Shown here piece after piece: positions 1-8,237 of a DNA stretch of 64,000 bases; the first letter of the stretch is position 1, and the number at the start of each line of letters is the position of its first letter. The notes beneath the pieces are model-generated. The model was not told the origin of the DNA. It did no database searches and saw nothing but the letters and a program-made list of their open reading frames with translations. This DNA comes from Bacillus sp. S3 (GTDB lineage Bacteria; Bacillota; Bacilli; Bacillales; Cytobacillaceae). The DNA is taken from positions 1,609,501-1,673,500 of the forward strand of contig NZ_CP039727.1 of the NCBI RefSeq assembly GCF_005154805.1. Reading direction: 5' to 3'. The position numbers and the translations under genes were made by a program.

Positions 1-1
1 T

Positions 2-571
2 GCCGACTGGATACCGGATGAAATTGAAAAGCTTGTGATTGCTATAGCTAAAACTCCTTATCAAGTTGTCGAATATCCACTGCTTGAGGTCATCATTCGA
101 TACTCGCATGCCGGTAAGGAATCAAGGTATTTAGCCCTAAACGAATCAACAGTAAAAAGTGTAGAGGGAACACTTGTGATGGATGTTGAAATTCGCGGCC
201 AGCATTTTGAACGGTTCCGTGGCGATGGTCTCTGCGTTTCAACTCCTTCTGGAAGTACGGCATATAATAAAGCGCTGGGTGGGGCAATTATTCACCCGGC
301 GATATCTGCCATTCAAGTCGCGGAAATGGCGTCCATTAATAACAAGGTATTTAGAACAGTGGGCTCGCCGCTAATCCTTCCTGCACATCATAACTGTATG
401 CTGAAACCTGTTAACCGTTCAGATTTTCAGGTAACGATTGATCATTTGACACTGCTTCATAAGGACGTTAAATCGATTCAATTTAGGGTGCCGGAGGAGA
501 AGATTCGTTTTGCCCGCTTTCGTCCATTTCCATTCTGGAAAAGAGTTCATGACTCATTTATTTCGGACTAG
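2..571 (+). CDS. nadK: NAD kinase, C-terminal part (5' end outside window)
   Basis: ATP-dependent phosphorylation of NAD to NADP. The frame is open from base 2, so the gene enters from the left edge and about 189 codons are visible. The C-terminal half of the NAD kinase fold is clear: the segment [21 protein letters not shown] (split here as [16 protein letters not shown], residues 79-94 of the visible part) is the conserved substrate-binding stretch, followed by LPAHH. The GGDG motif of the N-terminal domain lies outside the window. The pseudouridine synthase gene starts 18 bases after the stop, so the two are probably co-transcribed, as nadK and yjbO are neighbours in B. subtilis. Family assignment is firm; the true start cannot be seen. 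Confidence 0.93.
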   Translation, partial: ADWIPDEIEKLVIAIAKTPYQVVEYPLLEVIIRYSHAGKESRYLALNESTVKSVEGTLVMDVEIRGQHFERFRGDGLCVSTPSGSTAYNKALGGAIIHPAISAIQVAEMASINNKVFRTVGSPLILPAHHNCMLKPVNRSDFQVTIDHLTLLHKDVKSIQFRVPEEKIRFARFRPFPFWKRVHDSFISD

Positions 572-589
572 GAGGAAGGCAGCAATATT

Positions 590-1492
590 ATGACATCTCA
601 TTTTCAATTGAAATGGATAATCGATGAACAGAATAGCGGCATGTTAATAAAGGAATTTTTAAAAAAGGAAGAGATTTCACGTACGGCTTTAACTGATATT
701 AAGTTTAAAGGCGGAGGGATACGGGTAAATAGTGAAGAAATGAATGTCCGATACAAACTTTTAACGGGCGATGTCCTGACGGTTGTATTTCCCGCTGAGC
801 ATCCCAGCGAAGGAGTTCAAGGCGAGGATCTGCCGTTAAGTGTTTTGTTTGAAGATGATTATCTTCTTGTTGTCTGCAAACCAGCTGGTATGAATACGAT
901 TCCCTCTAGGGAACACCCTAAGGGCAGTCTAGCCAATGCCCTTGTCGGCTACTATCAACGGATTAACCTTAAAGCAACATCTCATATCGTCACAAGGCTT
1001 GACCGTGATACATCGGGGATTGTTTTAATTGCTAAGCATCGTCATGTTCATCACTTGTTTAGCAAAATGCAGCAGAACGGACAGGTTAAAAGGACGTATG
1101 AGGCTTTTGCCGCTGGTTTACTTGCGCAAGATAGTGGTAGTATTAAGGAACCGATTGGCCGTAAAGAGGACAGTATAATCGAAAGAGAAGTACGTAACGA
1201 CGGTCAATATGCCTGTACGCATTATCGGGTACTAAAGAGACATAATGCGTTTTCACATATTGAGTTACAACTTGAAACAGGTAGGACGCATCAAATTAGG
1301 GTTCATATGTCCTATATTGGCCATCCCTTGCTCGGTGATGATTTGTATGGAGGAGATGTAACGTTACTCAATCGGCAGGCGCTTCATTGCAAACAAATCA
1401 AATTTAAGCACCCATTCTCCGGAGAAGAGATGATGTTTTCAGCATCGCTTCCACAGGATATGAGTGTCATATTAGAGGCTGATCTGCTTTGA
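590..1492 (+). CDS. yjbO: RluA-family pseudouridine synthase (YjbO type)
   Basis: Isomerises specific uridines in RNA, probably rRNA, to pseudouridine in the cytoplasm. The protein has 300 residues. An S4-like N-terminal part (about residues 12-75) is followed by the RluA catalytic domain, with the signature RLDRDTSG at residues 136-143 and the catalytic Asp expected at D138. The residue before the motif is Thr instead of the more common His. The sequence GRTHQIRVH near residue 235 is the conserved C-terminal motif of the family. A ribosome binding site (AGGAGGAAGG) precedes ATG 590. It follows nadK by 18 bases. Its exact rRNA target is not deducible. The stop codon lies inside a terminator hairpin. 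Confidence 0.9.
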   Translation: MTSHFQLKWIIDEQNSGMLIKEFLKKEEISRTALTDIKFKGGGIRVNSEEMNVRYKLLTGDVLTVVFPAEHPSEGVQGEDLPLSVLFEDDYLLVVCKPAGMNTIPSREHPKGSLANALVGYYQRINLKATSHIVTRLDRDTSGIVLIAKHRHVHHLFSKMQQNGQVKRTYEAFAAGLLAQDSGSIKEPIGRKEDSIIEREVRNDGQYACTHYRVLKRHNAFSHIELQLETGRTHQIRVHMSYIGHPLLGDDLYGGDVTLLNRQALHCKQIKFKHPFSGEEMMFSASLPQDMSVILEADLL

Positions 1493-1516
1493 CCTGAGAT
1501 CAGCCTCGTCATTTTT
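1475..1516 (+). terminator. Rho-independent terminator of nadK-yjbO
   Basis: An 11-bp perfect stem, GAGGCTGATCT (1475-1485) with AGATCAGCCTC (1497-1507), is followed by GTCATTTTT. The left arm lies within the last codons of the pseudouridine synthase gene. It also lies just past the 3' end of the convergent prpE, so it may serve both directions. Confidence 0.75.
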
Positions 1517-1522
1517 AATTAA

Positions 1523-2263
1523 TCAATCAAATTCTTTAAATTTTTCTTCAACATAAAGCATAGAAGAAGGTACAGAAATCAATTCCATTTCAGGGTATCT
1601 TAATGCGGTAAGCTTGCCGCCAAATACGGCACCTGTATCAATATTATACGTATTGTTAAGGATTCGCGGCTCTTTTACCGGTGTATGTCCGTAAACAATA
1701 CGGGAATCGCCATGATACGTTTTCGCCCAATCCCGTCTAACCGGTGTGCCGTCAGGATTCTTTTTACCCGTAATATCTCCGTAAAGAACAAATTCTTTAA
1801 CCTTTGCATGTGTCTGTCCGATAAACTCTTCTTTTATTCCAGCATGTGCAATAATGAGCTTTTGATTATCTAATACTAAATAAAGTGGGGCCTTTTCATA
1901 AAGCTCAATAAATTTTTTACGAATGGATTGCTGGTCTTTTTTATATAATGATTCATATTCTGCTACAGTTGTTTCAAGTCCATGTGCAATCTGAACTTTG
2001 TTCCCTAGAAAGAAACGGTATAACTTATTGCAGTGGTTTCCAGGAGTATAATAAGCTTGTTTTAGCTTGACGACTAGCTGCCAAACAATCTCAGCCATTT
2101 TTAGAGATTCGGGCCCTCTGTCCGTTAAATCACCAACGAAACCAAGTAACCTGTTCTCATGATGCACTGGTAAACCATTATCCCATCTGTAGCCAAGCTT
2201 TAAGGTTAACTCCTTAAACTCGTTTAAACACCCGTGAATATCACCGATAATATCAATTTTCAT
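1523..2263 (-). CDS. prpE: Bis(5'-nucleosyl)-tetraphosphatase PrpE
   Basis: Hydrolyses dinucleoside tetraphosphates (Ap4A) and belongs to the PPP metallophosphatases. In Bacillus PrpE is linked to spore germination. The 246-residue protein shows the metal-binding signatures in order: GDIHG (residues 7-11), GDLTDRGP (about 44-51), GNH (about 76-78), then IAHAG and YGHTP in the C-terminal half, which bind the two metal ions. The size matches B. subtilis PrpE. The start ATG is preceded by GGGGGTG at good distance. The gene is convergent with yjbO and divergent from the antiporter gene, as expected for this syntenic block. Confidence 0.92.
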   Translation of the reverse strand: MKIDIIGDIHGCLNEFKELTLKLGYRWDNGLPVHHENRLLGFVGDLTDRGPESLKMAEIVWQLVVKLKQAYYTPGNHCNKLYRFFLGNKVQIAHGLETTVAEYESLYKKDQQSIRKKFIELYEKAPLYLVLDNQKLIIAHAGIKEEFIGQTHAKVKEFVLYGDITGKKNPDGTPVRRDWAKTYHGDSRIVYGHTPVKEPRILNNTYNIDTGAVFGGKLTALRYPEMELISVPSSMLYVEEKFKEFD

Positions 2264-2352
2264 TGGTTACACCCCCTGATCCTTCAATTATTTTTTGTTA
2301 AAAGAGGAAACTTTATTAAAAGGAATCTTTAGATTTAAGAGGTGAAGTAATT

Positions 2353-4212
2353 ATGGAGCAGCACGTCTCAGTCATTTCTTTGCTTGTGGTTGTCACCATG
2401 GCATTTATAACTCCCATTATTCTACATAGGTTTAAATTGAATTTTATCCCGGTAGTCGTTGCTGAAATTATTATGGGGCTGATTATTGGGAAAAGCGGTT
2501 TTGATATCGTTCATCAGGACGCATGGCTTTCTACACTTTCATCCCTTGGCTTCATCTTCCTGATGTTTTTAAGCGGGCTTGAAATTGATTTTACGGCCTT
2601 TACAGGCAGTAAAAAGCGGGAAATTCTTCCGAACGGTAAAAAAGAGCCAAATACGTTTGCTGTCGCCACCATTATCTTTGCCGGAATCTTTGTTTTTTCT
2701 CTTGGGTTATCCTATTTGTTTGTCATTGCCGGATTTATCGATAATGCCTTCTTAATGACACTTATCATTTCGACCATTTCGCTCGGGGTAGTTGTGCCTA
2801 CTTTAAAAGAGGCCCACCTAATGAAAACAGTAATCGGACAAATTATTTTGCTGGTTGCTGTCATAGCTGATTTAGTCACGATGATTTTGCTTGCCATTTT
2901 TGTCTCGCTGTATGAAGCGAGTCACGGAAATACCTGGCTGCTGTTGATTTTATTCGCTGCTGGTATTGTCCTTTATTTTGTCGGAAAAAGATTTAAAAAT
3001 CGGAACTTCATTGAGACTTTGTCAACTGGGACAGTACAAATTGGAACAAGAGCGGTATTTACACTTATTATTGTCCTAGTAGGTTTATCCGAAACTGTCG
3101 GTGCTGAAAATATCCTTGGAGCATTTCTAGCCGGAGTTCTTGTATCGTTATTATCACCAAACCAGGAGCTTGTCCATAAGCTAGATTCCTTTGGATACGG
3201 CTTTTTAATCCCAATTTTCTTCGTGATGGTAGGTGTGAATCTCGATGTGTGGTCTCTTTTCAGTGAAAAGAAGCTTTTGCTTTTAATCCCGCTTTTACTA
3301 GTTGGTCTCTTGCTATCTAAACTTTTGCCAGTCTACCTGTTAAAAATTTGGTATGATCTAAAAACGGTAATTTCCTCCGGTTTTCTACTTACATCGACCC
3401 TTTCACTGGTTATTGCTGCCGCTACAATAGGGGAGAGAATTGGGGTTATTACGGAGCAGATGAAGGGGACACTAATTTTAGTAGCGGTAATTACATCAAT
3501 TATTACACCAATTGTCTTTAAAAAGTTGTTTCCGAAAGAAGCGGTTACGAGCAAAAAGGTCCGTGTTTCTTTCTTAGGTGCAAACCAGGTTACTCTGCCA
3601 GTATCGCGGGAGTTAAAGTCCGGACTATATGATCCAGTTCTGTACCATACAAAAATGGAAAAGTCGGAAAAGCAGATTGCCAATTCGCTTTTTGATATTA
3701 TCGAAATCCCTGATTACTCCATTGAGACCATTGCACATACAGATGTATATCAGTCTGAGATTGTGGTAATTTCAACAGGGGATGAAAATGTGAATGCAGT
3801 CTTGGCGATTGCAGCAAAGGAGAAAACCGTTCCAAGGGTAATCGCCCGGATTGAAAGTCAAGATTTAGAACAAAGCTTGAGAGAGCAGCATATTGAAGTG
3901 TACTCTGCCTTTAAGTCTTCAAAAACATTGCTCCGGGCGTTAATCGAATCACCTACATTGATTAACATTCTAACGGACCAAGAGGAAGGGCTTTTTGAAA
4001 TTGTGATGTTGAATCCGCATTTTGAAGGGATGTCGTTAAGAAGATTTCCGTTTACAGGTGATATTATTTTTGTACGAATTTTTAGAGAGAAGGATTCGAT
4101 TGTTCCCCATGGTGATACTGAATTACAGATGCATGACCGCCTGATTGTAACAGGCTCAAAGGAATATGTAGATGAATTGAAAAGGGAATTGGAATTTTGC
4201 GAAACATGTTAA
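2353..4212 (+). CDS. yjbQ: Monovalent cation:proton antiporter with TrkA/RCK domains (CPA2, YjbQ-like)
   Basis: A membrane exchanger of the CPA2/KefB type, expected to exchange K+ or Na+ for protons. The 619-residue protein has about 12 hydrophobic segments in residues 1-385, beginning right at the N-terminus without a signal peptide. A cytosolic RCK/TrkA-N-like part (about 400-520) follows, then a TrkA-C domain (about 535-615) ending near HDRLIVTGS. The first glycine loop of the RCK domain (VRVSFLGANQ) lacks a classical GxGxxG, so nucleotide binding may be altered. The start ATG follows AGAGGTGA. Position between prpE and fabI matches B. subtilis yjbQ. The transported ion is not decided by sequence. 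Confidence 0.85.
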   Translation: MEQHVSVISLLVVVTMAFITPIILHRFKLNFIPVVVAEIIMGLIIGKSGFDIVHQDAWLSTLSSLGFIFLMFLSGLEIDFTAFTGSKKREILPNGKKEPNTFAVATIIFAGIFVFSLGLSYLFVIAGFIDNAFLMTLIISTISLGVVVPTLKEAHLMKTVIGQIILLVAVIADLVTMILLAIFVSLYEASHGNTWLLLILFAAGIVLYFVGKRFKNRNFIETLSTGTVQIGTRAVFTLIIVLVGLSETVGAENILGAFLAGVLVSLLSPNQELVHKLDSFGYGFLIPIFFVMVGVNLDVWSLFSEKKLLLLIPLLLVGLLLSKLLPVYLLKIWYDLKTVISSGFLLTSTLSLVIAAATIGERIGVITEQMKGTLILVAVITSIITPIVFKKLFPKEAVTSKKVRVSFLGANQVTLPVSRELKSGLYDPVLYHTKMEKSEKQIANSLFDIIEIPDYSIETIAHTDVYQSEIVVISTGDENVNAVLAIAAKEKTVPRVIARIESQDLEQSLREQHIEVYSAFKSSKTLLRALIESPTLINILTDQEEGLFEIVMLNPHFEGMSLRRFPFTGDIIFVRIFREKDSIVPHGDTELQMHDRLIVTGSKEYVDELKRELEFCETC

Positions 4213-4240
4213 AAATCATTTTTAGGAAAGAATCACATGC

Positions 4241-4286
4241 TTTTCATTTGTGGAAAATTAGTGTAATATTAGTACCAAGTGCTAAT
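4241..4286 (+). promoter_or_regulatory. fabI promoter with FapR operator
   Basis: A SigA-type promoter can be drawn as TTTTCA (4241-4246), 17-bp spacer, TAATAT (4264-4269). Overlapping the -10 and start region is the near-perfect inverted repeat ATTAGTACCAAGTGCTAAT (4268-4286), which matches the known FapR operator of Bacillus lipid-synthesis genes. Malonyl-CoA releases FapR, so fabI is expected to be induced when precursor accumulates. The operator match is strong; the -35 assignment is weaker. Confidence 0.85.
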
Positions 4287-4318
4287 ATCTTGTAATTATT
4301 GTAGGAGGACTTTTAAAT

Positions 4319-5089
4319 ATGAATTTTTCATTAGCAGGTAAAACATATGTAGTCATGGGTGTAGCTAATAAACGAAGTATTGCATGGGGAATTGCCCGAT
4401 CATTGCATAATGCAGGGGCAAGATTAATTTTCACATATGCCGGTGAAAGAATTGAGAGCAGTGTTCGTGAACTAGCTGATTCGTTAGAGGCGGAAGGGAC
4501 ACTTGTACTTCCATGTGATGTAACAAATGATGAAGCAATTGCCGATTGTTTCGCAAAAATAAAGGAGGCAGCCGGAACGATTCACGGTCTTGCACATTGT
4601 ATTGCCTTTGCCAAAACAGAGGAATTAAAAGGTGAATTTGTCAACACTTCAAGGGATGGTTTCCTCCTTGCACAAAATATAAGCGCCTTTTCATTAACAG
4701 CTGTAGCCAAAGAAGCACGAGGCTTAATGACTGAGGGCGGCAGCATTGTTACATTAACGTATTTAGGCGGCGAGCGCGCGATTCCGAACTACAATGTTAT
4801 GGGTGTTGCAAAAGCTTCTCTTGATGCCAGCGTCCGTTATTTAGCAACAGATCTCGGTAAAGATGGGATTCGTGTTAATTCCATTTCTGCTGGTCCCATC
4901 CGTACACTTTCAGCTAAAGCAATCGGAGAATTCAATTCTATCTTAAACGAAATTGAAGAAAAGGCACCATTACGGAAAACAACTACACCTGAAGAAGTCG
5001 GTGACACCGCTCTATTCCTTTTCAGTGACCTTTCGCGTGGGATTACAGGCGAAAACATTCACGTTGATTCAGGGTATCACATTCTATAA
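4319..5089 (+). CDS. fabI: Enoyl-[acyl-carrier-protein] reductase FabI
   Basis: NADH/NADPH-dependent reduction of trans-2-enoyl-ACP, the last step of each fatty-acid elongation round. The 256-residue protein is a short-chain dehydrogenase. The nucleotide loop GVANKRSIAWGIA (residues 13-25) is characteristic of FabI. The catalytic Tyr-x6-Lys is visible in YNVMGVAK (about residues 158-165). The ribosome binding site GTAGGAGGAC is strong. A FapR operator lies directly upstream and a terminator directly downstream, so the gene is monocistronic. Length and motifs are standard, and I see nothing unusual. Confidence 0.96.
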   Translation: MNFSLAGKTYVVMGVANKRSIAWGIARSLHNAGARLIFTYAGERIESSVRELADSLEAEGTLVLPCDVTNDEAIADCFAKIKEAAGTIHGLAHCIAFAKTEELKGEFVNTSRDGFLLAQNISAFSLTAVAKEARGLMTEGGSIVTLTYLGGERAIPNYNVMGVAKASLDASVRYLATDLGKDGIRVNSISAGPIRTLSAKAIGEFNSILNEIEEKAPLRKTTTPEEVGDTALFLFSDLSRGITGENIHVDSGYHIL

Positions 5090-5099
5090 TAAAAACCTT

Positions 5100-5124
5100 A
5101 GCCCGCGTAAAAAAGCGGGCTTTT
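5100..5124 (+). terminator. fabI terminator
   Basis: The stem AGCCCGC (5100-5106) pairs with GCGGGCT (5115-5121) around an A-rich loop and runs into TTTT. It starts about ten bases after the fabI stop. Confidence 0.88.
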
Positions 5125-5160
5125 GTTATGTATTCTTTTATATGAGGAAATTCCTTGTGA

Positions 5161-5188
5161 ACGGGAATAGGCATTTTGCATACATATA
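5161..5188 (+). promoter_or_regulatory. Possible SigK promoter of cotO
   Basis: AC (5161-5162), a 16-bp spacer and CATACATATA (5179-5188) resemble the SigK pattern (AC, 16 bp, CATAnnnTA), although the final TA is displaced by one base. The downstream gene encodes a spore coat protein, which in B. subtilis is made late in the mother cell. Confidence 0.35.
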
Positions 5189-5227
5189 TTGTGTAGGATG
5201 AGGGGATTAGGAGGTGAGGAGTGATTC

Positions 5228-5725
5228 ATGTCGAAAATGAAGAGTAAGGGGCCGCTTTTATATGTTCATCAGCCCTTTTCTAGGATGCCAACAAACAATA
5301 ATATGCAGGAGATATATACCAGCAGGAGCGAACAGGAACCTCAAGAGGAGGAAATTCAGAATAACGCTCAAAAGAAAATTTCCCTTGCGAAAAAGGAGCT
5401 TTTCCAGGAACCGATCCCAATTGAAGTAGTCAAAGCAGAACATACACAAACAGCCCATCATCCGCAAAACAAAAGAACAGGTCTTAAAAGGGTCAAACCC
5501 TTTAAAGAAATGGATGTATTGGAACGATTAGACTACCTAATCAACTTTCCAAAAGTACTTCCACCTGTCCCATGTGTCTTTTATACCGCTGAAAAAAATT
5601 ATCAAGGTTATTTAACGGAATACGATCAAAACCATGTTACAATCCAATTTCACGACCAGACATCAAAAACCATTCCGCTCGGGGAAATAAAGGATGTCAT
5701 CATGATCGGGATAAAGAATATCTAG
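5228..5725 (+). CDS. cotO: Spore coat protein CotO
   Basis: A CotO/YjbX-family protein that acts in assembly of the outer spore coat. The 165-residue protein has a variable, polar, Gln/Lys-rich N-terminal part (residues 1-95) and a conserved C-terminal region of about 70 residues starting at FKEMDVLERLDYLINFPK. That region carries the family's proline-rich PKVLPPVPC segment and a small beta-rich ending. The ribosome binding site GGAGGTGAGG precedes ATG 5228. As in B. subtilis it sits between fabI and the cotZ/cotY genes. Function is inferred from family and neighbourhood. Confidence 0.82.
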   Translation: MSKMKSKGPLLYVHQPFSRMPTNNNMQEIYTSRSEQEPQEEEIQNNAQKKISLAKKELFQEPIPIEVVKAEHTQTAHHPQNKRTGLKRVKPFKEMDVLERLDYLINFPKVLPPVPCVFYTAEKNYQGYLTEYDQNHVTIQFHDQTSKTIPLGEIKDVIMIGIKNI

Positions 5726-5731
5726 AAAAAA

Positions 5732-5880
5732 GAAAAGCGGAAGCGCCCTGGTCAGCGGCGTATGGCCTGGAGCGTTCCAACTGAGATAAAGGAAACACGA
5801 AGAGCCGGAGGCGATTCGATGTTGACTTATCGTAGAGCGGAACGCGAAGGACACTAGCCGCTAGGGCGCTGGAACTGGAC
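5732..5880. repeat. About 149-bp GC-rich structured repeat element
   Basis: This block is markedly richer in G and C than its surroundings. It begins with GAAAAGCGGAAGCGCC and ends with GGCGCTGGAACTGGAC. The ends are complementary: AGCGCCCT..AGCGGC near the left pairs with GCCGCTAGGGCGCT near the right, so the unit can fold into a long hairpin. From memory, similar elements starting with the same GAAAAGCGGAAGCGCC string are dispersed in many Bacillus-group genomes. No second copy occurs in this window, so repetition is not demonstrated here. No convincing reading frame crosses it. Confidence 0.6.
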
Positions 5881-5890
5881 AATCTGAAAA

Positions 5891-5920
5891 AGCCAGCCGA
5901 TTCACGACTGGCTCATTTTC
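5891..5920 (-). terminator. cotZ terminator
   Basis: AGCCAG (5891-5896) pairs with CTGGCT (5908-5913) over an 11-base loop. Read on the minus strand the stem ends in a T run (CTGGCTTTTTC), so it best serves cotZ. It may also stop transcripts leaving cotO and the adjacent repeat. Confidence 0.7.
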
Positions 5921-5934
5921 TTTAGCAGTTTATC

Positions 5935-6447
5935 TTAATTGCATAATCCTAGGTTAACGTCTGCAATACATTGAACCGCACAGAAGCATTTCAAGTCAAC
6001 CGTAATGCAATCTCTGCTGGCGCGGAATCTGTCGACCTGGCAAACCTTTGTGAGGTCCACACAGCATTTGTCGCTGCTTGAAACAAGGTTCACCGGAGCA
6101 AAGTGTCCGCTGCTATCGCGGTGTCCAGGCACTAAAACACGAAGTGTAGCACAGCAATTGTCAAATACTTCTTCTACACGGAAGTAGATGGATACACAGG
6201 CGTTACCTTCATGCGTTAAGAATGCATGAAACGGAGTTCCGTCTGCCGTACTTAAGACAAATACTCGTGTATCAACCGGTTCTCTCCTAGCCGGTGACAC
6301 CATAGCACCTAGTGGTTCAGTAAAACAGCTGGAACACTCTGCGCATTCTTCTTCTACAGCATTATCTTGGATATCTTTAATGGCACGAACTACTTCGCAT
6401 ACACAGTTACCATTGCGAAAATCGTCATGATTATTTCCACAACCCAT
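5935..6447 (-). CDS. cotZ: Spore coat protein CotZ/CotY family
   Basis: A cysteine-rich crust or outer coat protein, 170 residues, that forms disulfide-linked sheets on the spore surface. I count more than a dozen cysteines. They are clustered at the N-terminus (MGCGNN, NCVCEV), in CAECSSC, in DNCC and in the C-terminal KCFCAVQC, as is typical of CotY/CotZ. The start is preceded by AAGGAGGAAAA. B. subtilis has a cotVWXYZ cluster here, whereas this genome shows a single family member and none of cotV, cotW or cotX. CotZ and CotY are close relatives, so the choice of name is by position. Confidence 0.85.
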   Translation of the reverse strand: MGCGNNHDDFRNGNCVCEVVRAIKDIQDNAVEEECAECSSCFTEPLGAMVSPARREPVDTRVFVLSTADGTPFHAFLTHEGNACVSIYFRVEEVFDNCCATLRVLVPGHRDSSGHFAPVNLVSSSDKCCVDLTKVCQVDRFRASRDCITVDLKCFCAVQCIADVNLGLCN

Positions 6448-6586
6448 TTATTTTTCCTCCTTATACCGTTATATATCTTACATTACTAACATATTTAACA
6501 AGGCGCATTTGGGTTACGGACAATTGCCTTGTTTGGAAAAATTAGGCGGATATAAGCGCAAATTGTATAAGAAAGGACCACTTGAG

Positions 6587-6943
6587 ATGAAAATAACCTT
6601 TTTAAACTTGATTATTTTGTCACTCGCAAGCTTTAGGCTGACAAGATTACTTGTTTTTGATAAAATTACCGAATTTATTCGCGCCCCTTTTTTTGATGAA
6701 GTAAGTGAGGAAAATGAGGAAGGCGAACTAGAGGTCTATTACCTTCCGAAGAAATCAGGGGTTAAGAAATTTCTAGGTGAACTTCTCAGTTGTTATTGGT
6801 GTACGGGAATCTGGGCATCAGCCCTTATCGTAGGAGCTGGCTATCTATCCCCTACCATTGCTGCACCTATCATACTTATTTTAGCGATTGCAGGCTTTGC
6901 TTCAATTATTGAATTTTTTGTACAGTATTTTATCGAAAAATAA
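6587..6943 (+). CDS. yjcA: DUF1360 membrane protein YjcA, sporulation-associated
   Basis: A 118-residue integral membrane protein. An N-terminal hydrophobic helix (residues 3-22, with FRLTRLLVFD at its end) is followed by a charged loop. The conserved LLSCYWCTGIW motif comes next, then two further membrane segments. This is the layout of DUF1360 proteins, of which B. subtilis YjcA is a sporulation-linked member. I chose ATG 6587 because the homologous region starts there and GAAAGGA lies upstream. The frame is open a further 26 codons without a good start signal. Function is unknown beyond the link to sporulation. Synteny with yjcZ and spoVIF supports the name. Confidence 0.72.
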   Translation: MKITFLNLIILSLASFRLTRLLVFDKITEFIRAPFFDEVSEENEEGELEVYYLPKKSGVKKFLGELLSCYWCTGIWASALIVGAGYLSPTIAAPIILILAIAGFASIIEFFVQYFIEK

Positions 6944-7021
6944 TTCTTTCGCTGAGACAAGACATTAGTTAACATCATATTCTAATTAGGAGTAAATCTA
7001 TTGATTCGAGGGAGAGAGAAG

Positions 7022-7123
7022 ATGAATACAAAAAAACAAGGACAGCAGAAAAAACAAACAGTTCAAGCGGCAAACACAAAACGGAGAAAAGGCTGTGGGT
7101 GTGGTAAAAAAACTTCAAAGTAA
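7022..7123 (+). CDS. Small 33-residue basic protein with CGCG tail (unrecognised)
   Basis: A short frame of 33 codons, ATG 7022 to TAA 7123, preceded by GAGGGAGAGAAG and followed directly by a strong terminator. The product is rich in Lys and Gln (MNTKKQGQQKK...) and ends with RRKGCGCGKKTSK. A ribosome binding site, a sensible composition and a terminator touching the stop codon argue for a real gene. Its place among spore genes suggests a small spore-associated protein, but that is inference and I do not recognise the family. Confidence 0.6.
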   Translation: MNTKKQGQQKKQTVQAANTKRRKGCGCGKKTSK

Positions 7124-7162
7124 AATGAAAAACTGCTGGGGATCTGGCAGTTTTTCATTTTA
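7123..7162 (+). terminator. Terminator after the 33-residue gene
   Basis: A 14-bp perfect inverted repeat: AAATGAAAAACTGC (7123-7136) with GCAGTTTTTCATTT (7147-7160). The T run lies within the right arm. It begins at the stop codon of the small gene. Confidence 0.85.
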
Positions 7163-7270
7163 GTGAGGGTCCTAACAGTAAAAATTAACTAACCTAGTCA
7201 TAATTTTTGTTAATGTGAAAAAACTACTTCATAAGAGTAACTTTAAAAATGGAGCAAGGAAAGGGATAAG

Positions 7271-7738
7271 ATGGCGACTAAATACCGATTATTCATGCTT
7301 TTGTGTTTATTATTATTGGCAGCCTGTAATCATAACGACAAGGAAAAAGACAGTCGACTAGCATTGGTGAAAACGACAAATCCTAATCCAGTCATGACTG
7401 ACAAAGCAAAGAACAGTGACGGAGTGGAAGAAATTAAAAAGGAGGTCAGTTCTTTGCCGGAACTTTATGATGTTGCCGTTGTAAAGGGGAAAAAGGATAC
7501 GCTTGTCGTTTATAAGGTGAAGCATCTGCACCGTTTTAAAATGAAAAAGATCGAAAAGAATGTAAGTTCAATGCTAAAAGAGAAATATCCGAAAGAAAAA
7601 TTTACGGTCTCAAGCGATTATAAGATTTTTCTTGAAACCGTCAGGCTGAATGAGCGCATGGAATCAGCAAAATTTACTCGGAAGGAAGCCGAAAAGCGGT
7701 TTAAGGAAATCGTAAAAATGACAGAAGATCTAAAGTAA
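7271..7738 (+). CDS. YhcN/YlaJ-type sporulation lipoprotein
   Basis: A 155-residue lipoprotein. It has a basic N-terminus, a hydrophobic stretch and the lipobox LAAC ending at Cys 19, so the mature protein should be anchored to a membrane of the forespore. The rest resembles the YhcN/YlaJ family: a segment VSSLPELYDVAVVKGKKDTLVVYKV and a charged helical C-terminus. The gene lies 16 bases upstream of spoVAC, and the four genes form one operon. In other Bacillus species a lipoprotein of this family accompanies spoVA2-type operons. Family assignment is by pattern and context. Confidence 0.72.
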   Translation: MATKYRLFMLLCLLLLAACNHNDKEKDSRLALVKTTNPNPVMTDKAKNSDGVEEIKKEVSSLPELYDVAVVKGKKDTLVVYKVKHLHRFKMKKIEKNVSSMLKEKYPKEKFTVSSDYKIFLETVRLNERMESAKFTRKEAEKRFKEIVKMTEDLK

Positions 7739-7754
7739 GAAAGGAAGAATAAGT

Positions 7755-8237
7755 ATGCCGAGCAAAGAAAAACAACAAAATATGACCCCACAGCAGCGGA
7801 ACTATCAAGCGCTTCAGCAAAAGCATGAACTAAAAAGACCTGTACTGAAGAATTGTATTAAGGCATTTTGGGTAGGCGGACTCATTTGCGTGATTGGTCA
7901 AGCTGTCAGTTATTTTTACATATATTTTTTTAATTTTACCGAACAGAGTGTCGGCAATCCTACTGTTGCAACGATGGTCTTTTTCTCTATGCTGTTAACA
8001 GGCTTTGGCGTATATGACCGGCTGGGGCAATTTGCAGGGGCAGGAAGTGCCGTACCGGTTACCGGATTTGGAAACGCTGTTATTTCAGCAGCGATTGAAC
8101 ACCGGACAGAAGGATTTGTTCTCGGTGTGGGCGGGAATATGTTTAAACTCGCAGGCTCAGTCATTCTCTTTGGAGTATTCTCTGCGTTCGTTGTTGCATT
8201 GATTAAAACGCTGCTCGTAATTTGGGGGGTTTTGTAA
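7755..8237 (+). CDS. spoVAC: Stage V sporulation protein AC
   Basis: A subunit of the forespore inner-membrane channel that moves Ca-dipicolinate during sporulation and germination. SpoVAC is thought to be the mechanosensitive pore component. The 160-residue protein has a charged N-terminus (residues 1-33) and four hydrophobic segments. It shows the glycine-rich GQFAGAGSAVPVTGFGNAV motif shared by SpoVAC and SpoVAE. The ribosome binding site is AAGAAAGGAAG. Its stop codon abuts the spoVAD start, indicating translational coupling. Confidence 0.94.
   Translation: MPSKEKQQNMTPQQRNYQALQQKHELKRPVLKNCIKAFWVGGLICVIGQAVSYFYIYFFNFTEQSVGNPTVATMVFFSMLLTGFGVYDRLGQFAGAGSAVPVTGFGNAVISAAIEHRTEGFVLGVGGNMFKLAGSVILFGVFSAFVVALIKTLLVIWGVL

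Noticed and set aside
6229..6250. Second SigW promoter (TGAAAC..CGTA)
   Set aside because: The spacer is 14 bases instead of 16-17, and it lies inside cotZ on the opposite strand.
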